A stretch of 64,000 nucleotides of DNA from Streptomyces mangrovi (lineage in GTDB: Bacteria > Actinomycetota > Actinomycetes > Streptomycetales > Streptomycetaceae): contig NZ_FOSG01000001.1 in the NCBI RefSeq assembly GCF_900114215.1, positions 248,001 through 312,000 on the forward strand, written 5' to 3'. Positions 22,917-31,917 of the stretch are shown here, piece by piece; position 1 is the stretch's first letter, and every line of letters begins with the position of its first letter. The notes beneath the pieces were generated by a model. The model was not told the origin of the DNA and searched no databases. It saw only the letters and a program-made list of their open reading frames with translations. The translations under genes were made by a program, and so were the position numbers.

Positions 22917-24449
22917 ATGGACCGGCGCGACGTACTGAGGCTGTCCGCCGCCGCGGGGGCGGCGAGCGCGCTCACGCTCCAGGGCGTGAGCTTCGCGCAC
23001 GCGCAGGAGCGCGCGGGGGAAGGCGGGGGCGGCGAGGAGAGCAGAACGGTACGCGGCCGTCTTCCCAACGGCGCACCGGACTTCGTCCATCTGCCCGTTC
23101 AGGTGCCGCGCGGGGTGCGGGAGCTCGCCGTCTCGTACTCCTACGACAAGCCTGCCGTGCCCTCCGGCACACCGGGCAACGCCCTGGACATCGGGATCTT
23201 CGACGAGCGCGGCACGGCCGCGGGCGGACGCGGTTTCCGGGGCTGGTCGGGCGGCTTCCGCACGGAGTTCGCCATCAGCGCCGAGCGTGCGACGCCCGGG
23301 TATCTGCCCGGCCCGGTGCGGCCGGGCACCTGGCACGTGGTGCTGGGCCCGTACACCGTCGCCCCGCAGGGCATGGAGTACGAGGTCACCGTCACGCTGC
23401 GGTACGGGGAGCAGGGCCGCACTCCCAGGCCCGGGTATCCGCCGGAGCGGGCCGGGGGGCGGGGGCGCGCCTGGTACCGGGGCGACTGCCATCTGCACAC
23501 CGTGCACTCCGACGGGCGGCGCACCCCGGCCGAGGTCGCGGCGGCGGCGCGGGCCGCCGGGCTGGACTTCATCGCCACCACCGAGCACAACACCACCTCC
23601 GGACACGGTGCCTGGGAGGGGCTGTGGGGGGAGGACCTGCTGATCCTGTGCGGCGAGGAGGTGACCACCCGCAACGGCCACTATCTGGCGCTCGGCGTCG
23701 ATCCGGGCACCTTCGTCGACTGGCGCTACCGGGCGCGCGACGACGCGTACGGGCGGTATGTGCGCAGGATCCACCAGGCGGGCGGGCTGGTCGTCCCGGC
23801 GCACCCCAACTGTCCCTTCGTGGGCTGCCAGTGGAAGTTCGGTTACGCGGAGGCGGACGCGGTGGAGGTGTGGAACGGGCCGTGGACGGCCGACGACGAG
23901 CCGGCCCTGGCCGCCTGGGACAACATGCTGGTGGAGTCCTGCCGCCGGGGAGGCGGGGACGGGCGCGGGCGGTGGGTGCCGGCGATGGGCAACAGCGACG
24001 CCCACCGCGAGCCGCAGGTCGTCGGCCTGCCGCAGACGGTCGTCCACGCCGGGGACCTGTCGCGCGCGGCCGTGCTGGAGGGCATCCGGGCGGGACGGAG
24101 CTGGCTGGCGGAGTCCTCAAGGATCGGTCTGGAGCTGTCGGCCGCGGGCCCGCGCGGCGAGCACGCCGGGATCGGGGAGCGGCTGCGCGTCGCGCCGGAC
24201 GCCGCGGTGGCGGTGCGGCTGGAGGTGTCGGGGGTGCCGGACGGCACGGTGCGGCTGCTGACCGACCAGGGCGAGATGCGCTCGGAGCGCCTGCCCGCCT
24301 CGGGCTCGGGCACGGTCGTCTGGCGCACCACCGCCTCGCTGGCCGCGTATGTGCGCGCCGAGGTGCGTCATCCGGGCCGGGGCGGCGGCGCGGGACTGCC
24401 GGGGCCGATGGCCGCGATGACCAATCCCCTCTGGCTGGAGTCGATTTGA
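22917..24449 (+). CDS. Tat-exported PHP-domain metallohydrolase (CehA/McbA type)
   Basis: A 510-residue protein with a twin-arginine signal (MDRRDVLRLSAAAGAASALT, cleavage after AHA near residue 29), a beta-rich N-terminal domain and a PHP catalytic domain from about 180: GDCHLHTVHSDGRRTP, then FIATTEHNTTSG, then PAHPNCPF and GNSDAHREPQ. The His/Asp residues in these motifs bind the metals. CehA/McbA family members hydrolyse phosphoesters or carbamates; the natural substrate is unknown. The start ATG 22917 is preceded by GGCGGGGG. It ends 207 bases before afsR. Confidence 0.85.
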   Translation: MDRRDVLRLSAAAGAASALTLQGVSFAHAQERAGEGGGGEESRTVRGRLPNGAPDFVHLPVQVPRGVRELAVSYSYDKPAVPSGTPGNALDIGIFDERGTAAGGRGFRGWSGGFRTEFAISAERATPGYLPGPVRPGTWHVVLGPYTVAPQGMEYEVTVTLRYGEQGRTPRPGYPPERAGGRGRAWYRGDCHLHTVHSDGRRTPAEVAAAARAAGLDFIATTEHNTTSGHGAWEGLWGEDLLILCGEEVTTRNGHYLALGVDPGTFVDWRYRARDDAYGRYVRRIHQAGGLVVPAHPNCPFVGCQWKFGYAEADAVEVWNGPWTADDEPALAAWDNMLVESCRRGGGDGRGRWVPAMGNSDAHREPQVVGLPQTVVHAGDLSRAAVLEGIRAGRSWLAESSRIGLELSAAGPRGEHAGIGERLRVAPDAAVAVRLEVSGVPDGTVRLLTDQGEMRSERLPASGSGTVVWRTTASLAAYVRAEVRHPGRGGGAGLPGPMAAMTNPLWLESI

Positions 24450-24656
24450 CGGTGGATTACACAGTTCTTCGTCAACTCGTATGACGGGCAAGGCTTTTGA
24501 CCGTGGTCGGACATCTCGTCATCTGTCATGGCATCGACTACCGCTTCTGTCGCGGGTTTGCGGTGACTGTGAGGAGAGGCGGGGGCGCGGCTGACGTACC
24601 GGCCCTTGACAAGGCACACTGTGCGCTGCGGGTCGTCACACTTCGCAGGGGGCACC

Positions 24657-27608
24657 ATGGACGGCGAGGGGCACACCGGGCGCGAACGACTGCGGCAGCC
24701 GGACAACGATCGTCACCGGCTGCGTTTCGCCGTGCTCGGGCCGGTGCGTGCCTGGCGGGACGGCGAGCCGGTCGGCGTCGGCTCGCCCCAGCAGCGCGCC
24801 CTGCTGGCCGCCCTGCTGCTGCGCGGCGGGCAGACGGCCACCGCGCAGGAGCTGGTGGACGCGCTGTGGGGCGAGAAGCCGCCGCAACGTGCCCTGGCGG
24901 CGCTGCGCACCTACGCCTCCCGGCTGCGCAAGGCGCTCGGCGCCGAGGCCCTGGTCAGCGAGTCCGGCGGCTACGCGATCGGGCTGGGGCCCGGCACCGA
25001 GCTCGACGCGGACACGGCCGCCGCCCACGCCCTGGAGGCGGAGAAGGCCGCCTCCGGCGGCGACCGCCACCGGGCGCGCGAGCTGTACGGCCTGGCACTG
25101 GCGCAGTGGGACGGCGAGCCCCTGGCCCACCTCCCCGGGCCGTACGCGGAGAACCAGCGGGCCCGGCTGGAGGAGTGGCGGCTGTCCCTGCTGGAGCACC
25201 GCCTCGGCCTCGACCTCCAGCTCGGCTCGCACGCCGAGGTGGTCAGCGAGCTGACCGCCCTGACCGCCGAGCACCCGCTGCGCGAGCGGCTGCGCGAGCT
25301 GCTGATGCTGGCGCTGTACCGCAGCGGACGCCAGGCCGAGGCCCTGGCCGTCTACGCCGACACCCGGCGGCTGCTCGCCGAGGAGCTGGGGGTGGACCCC
25401 CGCCCGGAGCTGGCCGAGCTCCAGCAGCGCATCCTCCGGGCCGACGAGGAGCTGGCGCGGCCCGTCGAGGAGTCCGCGCCGCCGGGCACGGCCACCTTCG
25501 TACGGCCCGCGCAACTGCCTGCGACCGTACCGGACTTCACCGGCCGCACCGCTTTCGTGTCGGAGCTGGGCGACCAGCTCGTCACCGCCGAGAGCCGCAT
25601 CATGGCCGTCTCGGCCGTCGCGGGCATCGGCGGGGTGGGCAAGACCACCCTGGCCGTACACGTCGCCCACGCCGCCCGCGACCGCTTCCCCGACGGCCAG
25701 CTCTACGCCGACCTCCAGGGCGCGGGCCCGGCCCCGGCGGAGCCGGAGGCGGTCCTGGGCGCGTTCCTGCGGGCCCTTGGCACCCCGGACTCCGCGATCC
25801 CCGACGGGGTGGAGGAGCGGGCCTCCCTCTACCGCTCGACGCTGGCCGGGCGCCGCATCCTGACCCTGCTGGACAACGCCCGCGACGCCGCCCAGGTGCG
25901 CCCCCTGCTGCCGGGCACCGAGGGCTGCGCGGCACTGATCACCAGCCGGGTAAGGATGGTGGACCTGGCCGGCGCGCACCTGGTGGACCTGGACGTCATG
26001 AGCCCCGAGGAGGCCATGACGCTGTTCACCAGGATCGTCGGCACCGACCGGGTGGGCGCCGAGCGCGAGGCCGCCATGGACACCGTCGCGGCCTGCGGCT
26101 TCCTGCCCCTGGCCATCCGCATCGCCGCCTCCCGCCTGGCCGCCCGCCGCACCTGGACGGTCTCCTTCCTGGCCCGTCGGCTCGCCGACGAACGCCGCCG
26201 GCTGGACGAGCTCCAGGCCGGCGACCAGGCCGTCAAGGCCACCTTCGAGCTGGGTTACAGCCAGCTGGAGGCGGAGCAGGCCCGCACCTTCCGCCTGCTG
26301 GGCCTGGCCGACGGCCCCGACATCTCCGTACAGGCCGCCGCCGCCATGCTGGACCGCACCCCGGAGGAGACCGAGGACCTGCTGGAGTGCCTGGTCGACA
26401 CCTCCCTCCTGGAATCCGCCGCTCCCGGCCGCTACCGCTACCACGACCTGGTGCGCCTCTACGCGCGCACCTGCGCGGAGCGCGACGAGGACCCCACCTC
26501 GGAGCGGTCCGCCGCGCGGTCCCGGCTGCTGGACTTCTACCTGGCCACCACCGCCCGGGTGTTCGCCCTGGCCCGCCCTGGCGACCGAGTCGTGGAGCAT
26601 TTGGCCGCCACCGAGCACCCCGGCCTGAAATTCGGCGATCACGCTGCCGCACTGGACTGGCTTTTCGCCGAGGCCGACTGCCTGCTGTCCTGCGTGGAGC
26701 AGTCGGCCGACGGCGACACGCTGCGCCGCGCGGCCGACCTGCTGCTCGTCGCCAAAGACCTTGCCGACTCCGGCATCCACTCACTGCGCTACGAACGGGC
26801 CGCCACCGCCGTGCACGAAGCCGCGCAGACCACTGGAGACGCCTGGGCCGAGGGCCGCGCCCGCATCATGCTCACCCATGTGTACACAGTGACCGGCCGT
26901 TTCCAGCAGGCCGACGAGAACGCAAGGCGTGCCATGGAGATCGCCCGGACCACGGGTGACCATGTGGTCAAGGGCTTCGCCCCCAACGATCTTGGCATCA
27001 TCGCCGTCTTCCGTAGCCGCCACGAAGAAGGCGAGGTCTACCTGAACCAGGCGATCGAGGCTTTCCAAGCCGACGGCAACGTCAACGGTGAAGCCAGCGC
27101 GCTGTGCAACCTGTCGCGGACTCATTTGGTGCTCGGCCGGACCGATAGCGCGATCCGGCTCGCCGAGCGCGGCGTGGCCATCTACGCGGAGCTGGGAATG
27201 ACCATGCGGCTGGCGAACGGCCGTTACGCCCTGGCCATGGCACTGACCGGTGCCGGACGCATCACGGAGGCGCTGGACCAGCTCAACCAGGCCCTCGCCC
27301 TGTTTCACGAGAGCCACCAGCCGATGTGGGAAGGCGCGACCCACCTGCGGATGGCCGAGGCCTACATGGCGGCGCGTCGTCCGGCGCAGGCGGCCACCCA
27401 TGCCGAACAGGCTCTCGCCCTGCGTGTGGTCGGTGGGGAGTGGCGGCGGGGGAACGTACTGACGGTTCTGGGCCGCGCACTGGACGCCCTGGGCCAAACC
27501 GACCGCGCCCGTGCGTGCTGGCAGGACGCCCTGGGCATCTTCGATTCCCTGGGCTCCCCCGAGGCCGCCGAGGTACGAAAGTTGCTGGCTCCCGCCGTTG
27601 CCGCATAG
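24657..27608 (+). CDS. afsR: AfsR, global activator of antibiotic production (SARP/NB-ARC/TPR)
   Basis: A 983-residue protein. Domains in order: OmpR-type winged helix (about 18-110), bacterial transcriptional activation domain (about 115-265), NB-ARC ATPase with the P-loop GIGGVGKTT at about 323-331 and a Walker B-like ILTLLDNARD, and C-terminal TPRs (about 700-975). This is the AfsR layout; length and the ending GSPEAAEVRKLLAPAVAA agree with the family. AfsR is phosphorylated by AfsK and other kinases, hydrolyses ATP and binds the afsS promoter. The start ATG 24657 has AGGGGG ahead. afsS follows 222 bases downstream on the same strand. Confidence 0.93.
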   Translation: MDGEGHTGRERLRQPDNDRHRLRFAVLGPVRAWRDGEPVGVGSPQQRALLAALLLRGGQTATAQELVDALWGEKPPQRALAALRTYASRLRKALGAEALVSESGGYAIGLGPGTELDADTAAAHALEAEKAASGGDRHRARELYGLALAQWDGEPLAHLPGPYAENQRARLEEWRLSLLEHRLGLDLQLGSHAEVVSELTALTAEHPLRERLRELLMLALYRSGRQAEALAVYADTRRLLAEELGVDPRPELAELQQRILRADEELARPVEESAPPGTATFVRPAQLPATVPDFTGRTAFVSELGDQLVTAESRIMAVSAVAGIGGVGKTTLAVHVAHAARDRFPDGQLYADLQGAGPAPAEPEAVLGAFLRALGTPDSAIPDGVEERASLYRSTLAGRRILTLLDNARDAAQVRPLLPGTEGCAALITSRVRMVDLAGAHLVDLDVMSPEEAMTLFTRIVGTDRVGAEREAAMDTVAACGFLPLAIRIAASRLAARRTWTVSFLARRLADERRRLDELQAGDQAVKATFELGYSQLEAEQARTFRLLGLADGPDISVQAAAAMLDRTPEETEDLLECLVDTSLLESAAPGRYRYHDLVRLYARTCAERDEDPTSERSAARSRLLDFYLATTARVFALARPGDRVVEHLAATEHPGLKFGDHAAALDWLFAEADCLLSCVEQSADGDTLRRAADLLLVAKDLADSGIHSLRYERAATAVHEAAQTTGDAWAEGRARIMLTHVYTVTGRFQQADENARRAMEIARTTGDHVVKGFAPNDLGIIAVFRSRHEEGEVYLNQAIEAFQADGNVNGEASALCNLSRTHLVLGRTDSAIRLAERGVAIYAELGMTMRLANGRYALAMALTGAGRITEALDQLNQALALFHESHQPMWEGATHLRMAEAYMAARRPAQAATHAEQALALRVVGGEWRRGNVLTVLGRALDALGQTDRARACWQDALGIFDSLGSPEAAEVRKLLAPAVAA

Positions 27609-27634
27609 CGGCTCGACGGCCGCCAGCAGCAGGC

Positions 27635-27656
27635 GTTCATCAGTTGTTTATCGCCA
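27635..27656 (+). promoter_or_regulatory. afsS operator: direct repeats resembling a PHO box / AfsR site
   Basis: Two adjacent 11-bp repeats, GTTCATCAGTT (27635-27645) and GTTTATCGCCA (27646-27656), match the GTTCAtC-type direct repeats that PhoP and AfsR compete for at afsS promoters. A -10-like TTATGC lies about 11 bases downstream. The remaining leader to 27830 carries a single GGAGG-containing stretch and no gene. Confidence 0.6.
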
Positions 27657-27830
27657 CCCGCCATGCTTATGCATGTCGATCCGCCGCGTCGGGGGGCAGG
27701 CGAGTCGACAGGCCCAACCCCCTCCCACGGAGGAGGCGTACGGCCTGAAGGGGTGCGTCCGGCGGCCCACGGGGGAGCCGCCGGACGTGCTCGGGACCTC
27801 CCCGCCATCAGATACAAGGAGTTGGTCCAC

Positions 27831-27986
27831 ATGAGCGAGACCACCAAGAAGATCGTGACCGGCGGCCCACAGCGTGACAACCACATGCCGTCTCCTGGCG
27901 AAGGTGGCTCGACGCCTCAGGAGCCTACGACCACCGAGACCGCCCCTTCCTCGGAGACTCAGGTCACCGAGGAGAACTCGCAGTAA
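27831..27986 (+). CDS. afsS: AfsS-like small activator
   Basis: A 51-residue threonine/glutamate-rich, disordered protein (MSETTKKIVTGGPQRDNHMP to start) with AAGGAG nine bases before the ATG. It sits directly after afsR and carries one DNHMP-type motif. AfsS proteins, as I recall them, contain several such repeats and stimulate antibiotic genes by an unclear mechanism. Assignment rests mainly on synteny, size and the motif. Here the protein is shorter than the 63 residues of S. coelicolor AfsS. A hairpin (28005-28063) ends the transcript. Confidence 0.75.
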   Translation: MSETTKKIVTGGPQRDNHMPSPGEGGSTPQEPTTTETAPSSETQVTEENSQ

Positions 27987-28004
27987 GCCACATCCCACGG
28001 GGGT

Positions 28005-28063
28005 ACATGGGACCGGCCCTGGCGGCGCAGAGGGGGAGTCGCCGCGGCCGGTCCCTGTCATGT
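28005..28063 (+). terminator. Terminator after afsS
   Basis: The arms GGGACCGGCC (28009-28018) and GGCCGGTCCC (28046-28055) pair perfectly. Outer bases ACATG/CATGT extend the stem and an inner GGCGGC/GCCGCC can also pair. It starts 19 bases after the afsS stop. Confidence 0.7.
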
Positions 28064-28181
28064 GCATCTAGGCGATTACCGGACAGTTGTGTGCGGAAGA
28101 ACAGAACCGCGCGCCCCAGGGGGTACTTTCGCCTCTGCAAACCATGCACCACCACTTCCCGGTTCTCACCAAGGAGTTGAC

Positions 28182-28310
28182 ATGACCCGCCTGACGAAAT
28201 TCCTGACCGCCTTGACAGCGGCGATAGCAATAGTGGGCGTCGGCTCGGCACCAGCCCTGGCTGAGAACCATCTGCCCGGCCCTCTCCCCTCCCAGCCGGC
28301 AGGGAACTGA
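28182..28310 (+). CDS. Very small secreted peptide between afsS and afsK
   Basis: A 42-residue precursor with AAGGAG six bases ahead of the ATG. Residues 1-27 form a textbook Sec signal (positive TRLTK, hydrophobic FLTALTAAIAIVGVG, then APALA), with predicted cleavage after Ala-27. This would release the 15-residue peptide ENHLPGPLPSQPAGN. I do not recognise the peptide. It stands alone between two terminators, so it is its own transcription unit. A signalling role for the AfsR/AfsK system is possible only by proximity. It is too small for most gene finders. Confidence 0.6.
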   Translation: MTRLTKFLTALTAAIAIVGVGSAPALAENHLPGPLPSQPAGN

Positions 28311-28341
28311 GGCGGACCCGGAAGGAGGCTTCCGGGCATCG

Positions 28342-28377
28342 GCCGGGGCGGGACCGCACCAGCGGTCCCGCCCCGGC
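28342..28377. terminator. Perfect 16-bp hairpin after the small peptide gene
   Basis: Arms 28342-28357 and 28362-28377 pair perfectly around the loop ACCA and are followed by TCGTT. A second small hairpin lies just upstream (28318-28335). It separates the small peptide gene from the convergent secreted-protein gene. Confidence 0.8.
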
Positions 28378-28517
28378 TCGTTGACGGCGCCTCACGCTCC
28401 GCTCTCACGTACAGGAGCGCCCTGTCCGGAATGCGCCGACGCATATGTCGTGCCCATGCCATCCCAAGGCCGGGGCACGACCTCCGCCGGGGCCCCGCTC
28501 CCGGGCCGGTCCGGGGT

Positions 28518-29024
28518 TCAGTCGAGCACGTAGACACTGCAGTCGTCCGCGGCCCCCACCATGCTCGGGTCCCGCGGCTTCACCTCGACGCGCTTGGTCT
28601 GATTCCTTCCCACGCTGACGCGCTGGGAAGAGGTGTCGATGGTGTCCCCGAAGTCGTCGACCAGATACACGCGGACGGTGTAGGTGCCGGCGTCGCCGTC
28701 GGAGAGCTCGACCACCGTCCCCTTCCTGCCCTTGGCGCACGAGATGATCTCGGCGTCCGGCTCGTCCTTGCGGGACGAGGAACCGGAGGACCCGGAGGAA
28801 CCGCTGCCGGCGGTCGTGCCCCGGTAGCCGCTGTAGCTCGACCGGCTGCTGGACTTGTCCTTGCCGCAGCCGCCGCCTCCGCCTCCTCCACTCTTGCTGC
28901 TGCTCCCCCGGCCGCCGCCGCCCTTGCCGCCGCCGCTGCGGGCCTGGCTGAAACCGGACAGGGCCAGCGTCACGACGGTGACGACGGCTATCAGCTTGAG
29001 GTGGCGCTTCACAGAGCGCTTCAT
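28518..29024 (-). CDS. Secreted Gly/Ser-rich protein of unknown function
   Basis: A 168-residue protein with a Sec signal (KRSVKRHLKLIAVVTVVTLA, cleavage near SQA-RS), a low-complexity Gly/Ser linker (about 30-85) and a small C-terminal beta domain (AEIISCAKGRKGTVVELSDG, then TYTVRVYLVDDFGDTIDTSS). Two cysteines in this domain (CAKG, DDCSVYV) could form a disulphide. It lies downstream of afsK, 186 bases after its stop, on the same strand. The family is not recognised. Confidence 0.7.
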   Translation of the reverse strand: MKRSVKRHLKLIAVVTVVTLALSGFSQARSGGGKGGGGRGSSSKSGGGGGGGCGKDKSSSRSSYSGYRGTTAGSGSSGSSGSSSRKDEPDAEIISCAKGRKGTVVELSDGDAGTYTVRVYLVDDFGDTIDTSSQRVSVGRNQTKRVEVKPRDPSMVGAADDCSVYVLD

Positions 29025-29210
29025 GGCGCGTTCTCCCCCGGTGGACGCTCGGTGCGCGTACGCACTCGCTGTTGACTGCCGGACTTTCTACCAGGGTTCA
29101 CGCGGGGAACGGCCAACGGGGTTCCCACGCATGGCGGTTCGCCGGAAACCGGAGCGGGCGGAGCGGCGCGGAACGCGGGAATGGGGAACGGGGGCGGGGG
29201 CGGGGGCGGG

Positions 29211-31727
29211 TCAGGCGCGGGCCTGGCCCGTCCCCTTGGCCGCGTCCAGCGCGTACACGCAGCGGTCCCGGCTGCACGCGAAGACCACGCCGCCCGCGAC
29301 CACCGGCGATCCGGTGATCTCGCCCTCCGTGGCGAGTTTCCAGCGCAGCTGGCCCCCGACGGCGTCCAGCGTGTACAGGCAGTGGTCCGCCGAGCCGAAG
29401 TGGACCCGGCCGTCCGCCGACACCGGGGCGCCGGTGATCTCGCCGCCCGTCGCGAAGCGCCAGCGGGGGGTGCCGCTGACCGCGTCCAGCGTGTAGAGCG
29501 CGCCGCCGCTGCCCAGGTGGACCAGCCCGTCGGCCACCACCGCCGGCTCGGCCGACTGGCGGGACTCGGTGGCGATCCGCCAGCGGTCGTGGCCGTTGGC
29601 GGCGTCCAGCGCGTACACCGTGCCCAGGTAGTCCGCCAGATAGACGCCGCCGCCCGCGATCGCCGCGCCCGGCGCGAAGGCCGGCGGGCACAGGAACGCG
29701 GCGGGCGCGTCGAAGCGCCACCGTTCCGCTCCGGTGGCCGCGTCCAGGGCGAAGACGCGCGAGCCGGCGCTGACGTACACCGCGCCGTCGTCGGCGGGCA
29801 GCAGCCGCACCGGGACGCCGCCGGTGGCCGAGGAGTCGCCGACCGGGTACGACCACTGCTCGGCGCCGGTGCGCGCCTCCAGGGCGTACAGCCGCCCGTC
29901 GCCCCAGACGTAGACCGAGCCGCCCCGTATCACCGGGCCGGCCTCGGCGGTCTCGAAGTCGGTCTGCGCGCCGGACAGCTCCCACAGCCGCTCGCCGCTC
30001 GCCGCGTCCCACGCCTGTACGCCGCCGCCGCGGGTGCCGGTGACGACCGTGCCGCGGTCGGCGCGCAGCGCGTACACCCAGCCGTCGGCCGCCAGCCGCC
30101 AGACGTCGGAGCCGTCGCGGGCGTTCAGGGCGTACAGGCTCGGGCCGTCGGAGGCGTGGACCCGGCCGTTGCTCACGGCCATCGACCACGCCACCTCGCG
30201 GGTCTTGAACTGCCGCCGTCCCGTCGCCACGTCCAGCGCGTGGACCTCGAAGGAGGTGACGTACAGCAGGCCGTCGGCGACGACCGGGGTGCCCCACACG
30301 TCGTTCGACATCCGGAAGCGCCACGGCCGCCAGCGCGGCGGCGCGGCGGTCTCGCCGCCGGTGGGAGCACCGGGAGCACCGGAAGGGCTGTGGGGGGACG
30401 CCTGGGAGGGGGTGCGCGGCGGGGGGTGGGCCACGGTGGCGCCGTGGGCGCCGGTGCCGTCCGCGCCGCCGCCGTCCGGCGCGCGCAGCACCCAGGACGT
30501 CGGGGCGCTCACCTCGGTGACGCGCGCCCGGGGCCGCCGGGGGCCGGGGCCGATGGGCAGCGGTGCGCCCGGCAGCAGTACGGAGCCGCCGTCCGCCGGG
30601 GAGTGCGGGGGCGGCGGGACCGGGGCGTGCGGGGGCGGCGGGACCGCAGGCGGCGCCGGGGGCGCGGCCACGGACGCGGCGGGCGTCCCCCCACCCCGCG
30701 GGTCGGCGGCCGGAGGCCGCCACTCGGTGCCGGGTCCGGCCGCCGGGGCCTGGGCCTGGGCGGATGCCTGGGCGGCCGCGTGCTCCGGCGCCCGGTGCCC
30801 GGGCCGGGACGCCGGCTTCACGGGCCGCGCCCGTCCGCCCCGGTGCCGCTCGATCAGCGCCACCGCGCCGGCCGGCAGCCAGGCGGAGGCCGTGCCGCTG
30901 TCGTCGCCGCCGGAGGAGAACAGATGCGGGGCGAGCTGCGCCTGGAGGTCGGCCGGGGTGGGCCGCTGGTCGGGCTCGGTGCGCATGCAGGACTCGATGA
31001 GCGGTCCGAGCTCGTCGGGCAGTCCCTCCAGGTCCGGGCCCTCGCGCAGCAGCATGAAGACGGTCTCGACGGGGTTCGCCCCGTGGAAGGGCGGGTGGCC
31101 GGTGGCGGCGAAGACCAGGGTGGAGCCGAGGGAGAAGACATCGCTGGCGCCCGTGACGCTGCGCGAGTCCCTCGCCTGCTCGGGTGACATGTAGGAGGGG
31201 GTGCCGACGGCGACGTTGGTCATCGTCAGCCGGGTGTTGGACACCCCGGAGGCGATACCGAAGTCGATCACCCGCGGCCCGTCCTCGACCACCAGCACGT
31301 TGGAGGGCTTCAGATCGCGGTGGACCAGGCCCGCCCCGTGGATGGACTGGAGCGCCTCGGCGACTCCGGCGGCCAGCCAGCGCACGGCCTGCGCCGGGAG
31401 CGGCCCGCACTCGTTGACTATCTCCTCCAGGGACGGCGCGGGCACGTACGCGGTCGCCAGCCACGGCACCGCGGCGCGCGGGTCGGCGTCCACGACGGCG
31501 GCGGTGTAGAAGCCGCTGACCGCGCGGGCCGCCTCCACCTCACGGGTGAAGCGGACGCGGAAGAGCTGGTCCTCGGCGAGCTCGGTGCGCACCGTCTTGA
31601 TCGCGACCCGGCGCCCGGAGGCCGAACGGGCGAGGTAGACCAGCCCCATGCCCCCGGCGCCCAGCCGTCCGAGCACCTCGAACGGGCCGATACGCCGCGG
31701 ATCGTGCTGCGTCAGCTGCTCCACCAC
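29211..31727 (-). CDS. afsK: AfsK, Ser/Thr protein kinase with PQQ-type beta-propeller
   Basis: An 838-residue protein. The kinase domain (1 to about 275) has the glycine loop GAGGMG (23-28), Lys-44 in VAIK, the catalytic HRDLKPSN with Asp-138 and DFG at 155-157. A Pro/Ala-rich linker (about 280-450) precedes a C-terminal propeller of repeats such as VYALDAATG and LYTLDAVSGTPRWRF (at least eight copies), which in AfsK binds a ligand such as S-adenosylmethionine. AfsK autophosphorylates and phosphorylates AfsR, and it also affects hyphal branching. The N-terminus MVEQLTQHDPRRIGPFEVLG is diagnostic. No membrane helix is seen, consistent with a loosely membrane-associated protein. Confidence 0.94.
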   Translation of the reverse strand: MVEQLTQHDPRRIGPFEVLGRLGAGGMGLVYLARSASGRRVAIKTVRTELAEDQLFRVRFTREVEAARAVSGFYTAAVVDADPRAAVPWLATAYVPAPSLEEIVNECGPLPAQAVRWLAAGVAEALQSIHGAGLVHRDLKPSNVLVVEDGPRVIDFGIASGVSNTRLTMTNVAVGTPSYMSPEQARDSRSVTGASDVFSLGSTLVFAATGHPPFHGANPVETVFMLLREGPDLEGLPDELGPLIESCMRTEPDQRPTPADLQAQLAPHLFSSGGDDSGTASAWLPAGAVALIERHRGGRARPVKPASRPGHRAPEHAAAQASAQAQAPAAGPGTEWRPPAADPRGGGTPAASVAAPPAPPAVPPPPHAPVPPPPHSPADGGSVLLPGAPLPIGPGPRRPRARVTEVSAPTSWVLRAPDGGGADGTGAHGATVAHPPPRTPSQASPHSPSGAPGAPTGGETAAPPRWRPWRFRMSNDVWGTPVVADGLLYVTSFEVHALDVATGRRQFKTREVAWSMAVSNGRVHASDGPSLYALNARDGSDVWRLAADGWVYALRADRGTVVTGTRGGGVQAWDAASGERLWELSGAQTDFETAEAGPVIRGGSVYVWGDGRLYALEARTGAEQWSYPVGDSSATGGVPVRLLPADDGAVYVSAGSRVFALDAATGAERWRFDAPAAFLCPPAFAPGAAIAGGGVYLADYLGTVYALDAANGHDRWRIATESRQSAEPAVVADGLVHLGSGGALYTLDAVSGTPRWRFATGGEITGAPVSADGRVHFGSADHCLYTLDAVGGQLRWKLATEGEITGSPVVAGGVVFACSRDRCVYALDAAKGTGQARA

Positions 31728-31917
31728 TTGCCTGCCACCTCCCCGTCGGGGTCGACGATCGCCGCCCCGCGCAGCCTTCCACCGCCGTACCGGTCCCGCG
31801 GTCCGACAGCGATTCTTCCTGGCGGAGCCCTCGGTTGCGAACCCGGGGGCGGTGAGTCGCCCTTTCCCCGGCCGGTGGGCTCCGGGACGGGTCCGGTCCG
31901 CGCCGCCGGGCCCGGCC

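Noticed and set aside
24606-24656. A TTGACA at 24606-24611 as the afsR promoter.
   Set aside because: No -10-like sequence follows at 16-18 bases, so I do not call a promoter there.
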